A stretch of 7,069 nt of DNA from Burkholderiales bacterium (GTDB lineage: Bacteria > Pseudomonadota > Gammaproteobacteria > Burkholderiales > SG8-39), in NCBI GenBank assembly GCA_020846575.1, contig JADLDQ010000306.1:1-7069 (forward strand). Reading direction: 5' to 3'. Position 1 is the first letter of the stretch, and each line of letters opens with the position of its first letter. Made by a program: the position numbers and the translations under genes. Shown here in pieces: positions 6,103-7,069 of this stretch. A model generated the notes under the pieces. It worked only from the letters and a program-made list of their open reading frames with translations. It did no database searches and was not told the DNA's origin.

Positions 6103-6360
6103 CTAGGCTGACCGCTCGAGGGCCGCGCAGCGCGGCTCGCGCAGGCTCGCGAGCCGGCGCGTGCGCGCGACCTCGCCGGACCGGAACCCCGCCGCGGTGA
6201 CGGCCGCGGTCGTGTTGGCGACGCCACGCCCGTCCACGCCCTCGACGGCGCGCGCGGGCTTGCCGTTGTTCAGCGGCGCGCGCATTCCGGGTCGATCGAG
6301 GACCTCCGACTTGCAGGCAGGCGGGACGAAGTGGTGCTCGGCATCGTTGTGGCGGGTCAT
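6103..6360 (-). CDS. Possible small gene of unknown function, 85 residues
   Basis: The frame starts MTRHNDAEHHFVPPACKSEV and ends LREPRCAALERSA, with its TAG immediately followed by the ATG of the transporter. GGAAG sits five bases before its ATG (6360-6358). Third codon positions are almost all G or C, as in the confirmed genes of this window. No signal peptide, membrane helix or known motif is seen; the C-terminal half is basic (RTRRLASLREPR). I do not recognise a family. The close junction with the transporter supports a real, coupled gene, but at this GC content long open frames are common by chance. It could also be a relic of a gene between the two transporter copies. The same frame stays open upstream to about 6591, but that part is extremely Arg-rich and is probably not coding. 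Confidence 0.4.
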   Translation of the reverse strand: MTRHNDAEHHFVPPACKSEVLDRPGMRAPLNNGKPARAVEGVDGRGVANTTAAVTAAGFRSGEVARTRRLASLREPRCAALERSA

Positions 6361-6615
6361 GCGGTCTTCCGGGTTGAGCGGTCCTGGTGGGATTTTCGCG
6401 TCAGATGCCGCCCGCGTGGCGCTTGCCCGCACCGGCTCGAACCGGGCACGGGGCGCCACCGCCGGCCGCGGTGCGCGCAGGTACCGCAGCGCACATCGGC
6501 GCCGGCCGGCGCTTGCCTCGGACCCGCTGCCGCGCCAGGCGCGGCGCACAGCGAACCCCGCCGCCGGCGTTCTGCAACGCCTGTGGTGCACGCGCTCGAA
6601 AAGGGGTTGCGGGTC
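6361..6615. other. Non-coding spacer after the upstream transporter copy
   Basis: These 255 bases separate the stop of the partial transporter from the possible 85-residue gene. All frames give Arg/Ala/Pro-rich nonsense. A small inverted repeat CCGG-CTCGAA-CCGG lies near 6433-6446. A less GC-rich patch just before the small gene (around 6385-6400) may belong to its leader. No clear promoter or terminator is visible. Confidence 0.4.
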
Positions 6616-7069
6616 TCAGCTTGCGCGCCGCCGCTTGCCGGTGGCCAGGACCACTCCCACCAGGATGAGCCCGATACCGGCCACATGGAAGCCGTACAGG
6701 CGCTCGCCGAGGAAGAAGATGGCGAGCCCCGTGCCGACGATCGGCACCAGGTAGGAGGTGAGTCCCGCGCGGTTGGCGCCCAGCACCTCGACCACGCGAT
6801 TGTAGGACACGTAGCCGATGCCGCCGGCGATCAGACCCAGGTAGCCGATCGCCCAGAACGTCTGGGACGTGATCTCCATGGTGCGGACCCGCAAGTTCTC
6901 CCACAGGAAAAAGGGCAACAGCACCGCCAGGCCCATGACGATGGTCACGAGCATCAGGCTGGTCGGGTGGATCGAGGGTCGCTTGGGATACAGCACGGTG
7001 TAGAGCGCCCAGGCCACGGTCGCCGCCACCACCCACAGGTCCCCGGCGATGAAGCGCACGCCGACGAGC
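6616..7069 (-). CDS. EamA/DMT family transporter, second copy, 5' part outside the window
   Basis: About 151 residues, the C-terminal half, are visible; the gene enters from beyond the right edge. The sequence covers the second EamA repeat, from LVGVRFIAGDLW through VLYPKRPSIHP to SYLVPIVGTGLAIFFLGERL and a basic tail GKRRRAS. It aligns base for base, without gaps, to 5179-5632 of the complete copy, with about two dozen mismatches by my count (about 95% identity). About twelve residues differ, including a cluster where MGAAGYVC in the complete copy (238-245) is AGGIGYVS here. The frame is intact, so this is probably a working paralogue rather than a relic. Similarity stops near the stop codon, so the copied unit seems to end with the gene. 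The GTG at 7059 is internal by comparison with the complete copy and is not the start. Confidence 0.93.
   Translation of the reverse strand, partial: LVGVRFIAGDLWVVAATVAWALYTVLYPKRPSIHPTSLMLVTIVMGLAVLLPFFLWENLRVRTMEITSQTFWAIGYLGLIAGGIGYVSYNRVVEVLGANRAGLTSYLVPIVGTGLAIFFLGERLYGFHVAGIGLILVGVVLATGKRRRAS

Noticed and set aside
5248..6111. A 287-codon plus-strand frame opposite the complete transporter
   Set aside because: It is rich in His, Asp, Glu and Gln, the antisense image of a hydrophobic membrane protein, and has no recognisable motif.
6425..6455. tRNA-like T-arm (GGTTCGAGCC on the minus strand)
   Set aside because: The T-stem does not pair properly around the loop, and no acceptor, D or anticodon arm is found at the right distances.
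6560..6605. GATA-like zinc finger fragment (CNACGARARKG) in a plus-strand frame
   Set aside because: Only half of the motif is present, the partner cysteines are missing, and the frame runs antisense through the end of the partial transporter gene.

Overview
The window is very GC-rich DNA with strong G/C wobble bias. It looks like a soil- or water-type betaproteobacterium, most likely Burkholderiales-like. The main hint is the remnant of a TctC/Bug-type periplasmic solute receptor, a family hugely expanded in that group. This is inference from family distribution; nothing here fixes the genus.

Left part, plus strand (about 1-3963). It holds a Bug/TctC receptor reduced to 93 residues by an apparent in-frame internal deletion. 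Next comes a 698-residue fused NDP-forming acyl-CoA synthetase with both expected phospho-histidine motifs. After a 277-base gap comes a 387-residue stand-alone methionine-synthase-II (MetE C-terminal) family zinc protein. The three read in one direction and may descend from a small catabolic module: uptake receptor, CoA activation, and a zinc-dependent thiol or methyl transfer enzyme. The substrate cannot be read from the sequence, and the receptor seems to have lost its ligand-binding body.

Middle (about 3964-5165). A 635-base stretch has no convincing large gene. It contains a strong GC hairpin, a possible 34-codon minus-strand peptide gene with a good ribosome binding site, and an AT-rich perfect palindrome. 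The palindrome lies just upstream of a Uma2 (DUF820) family nuclease-fold gene, whose codon use is visibly less G/C-biased than that of its neighbours.

Right part, minus strand (about 5179-7069). Two copies of an EamA/DMT-type ten-helix membrane transporter lie in tandem. The downstream copy is complete; the upstream copy is cut by the window edge. The 454 bases that can be compared align without a gap at about 95% identity, yet many of the differences change the protein. The 513-base spacer between them carries a possible 85-residue gene whose stop codon directly abuts the start of the complete transporter.

I see no rRNA, tRNA, CRISPR array, insertion sequence or phage gene. I found no clear new multi-gene system. 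The best leads are the in-frame deleted receptor, the ligase/zinc-enzyme pairing, and the recently diverging transporter pair.
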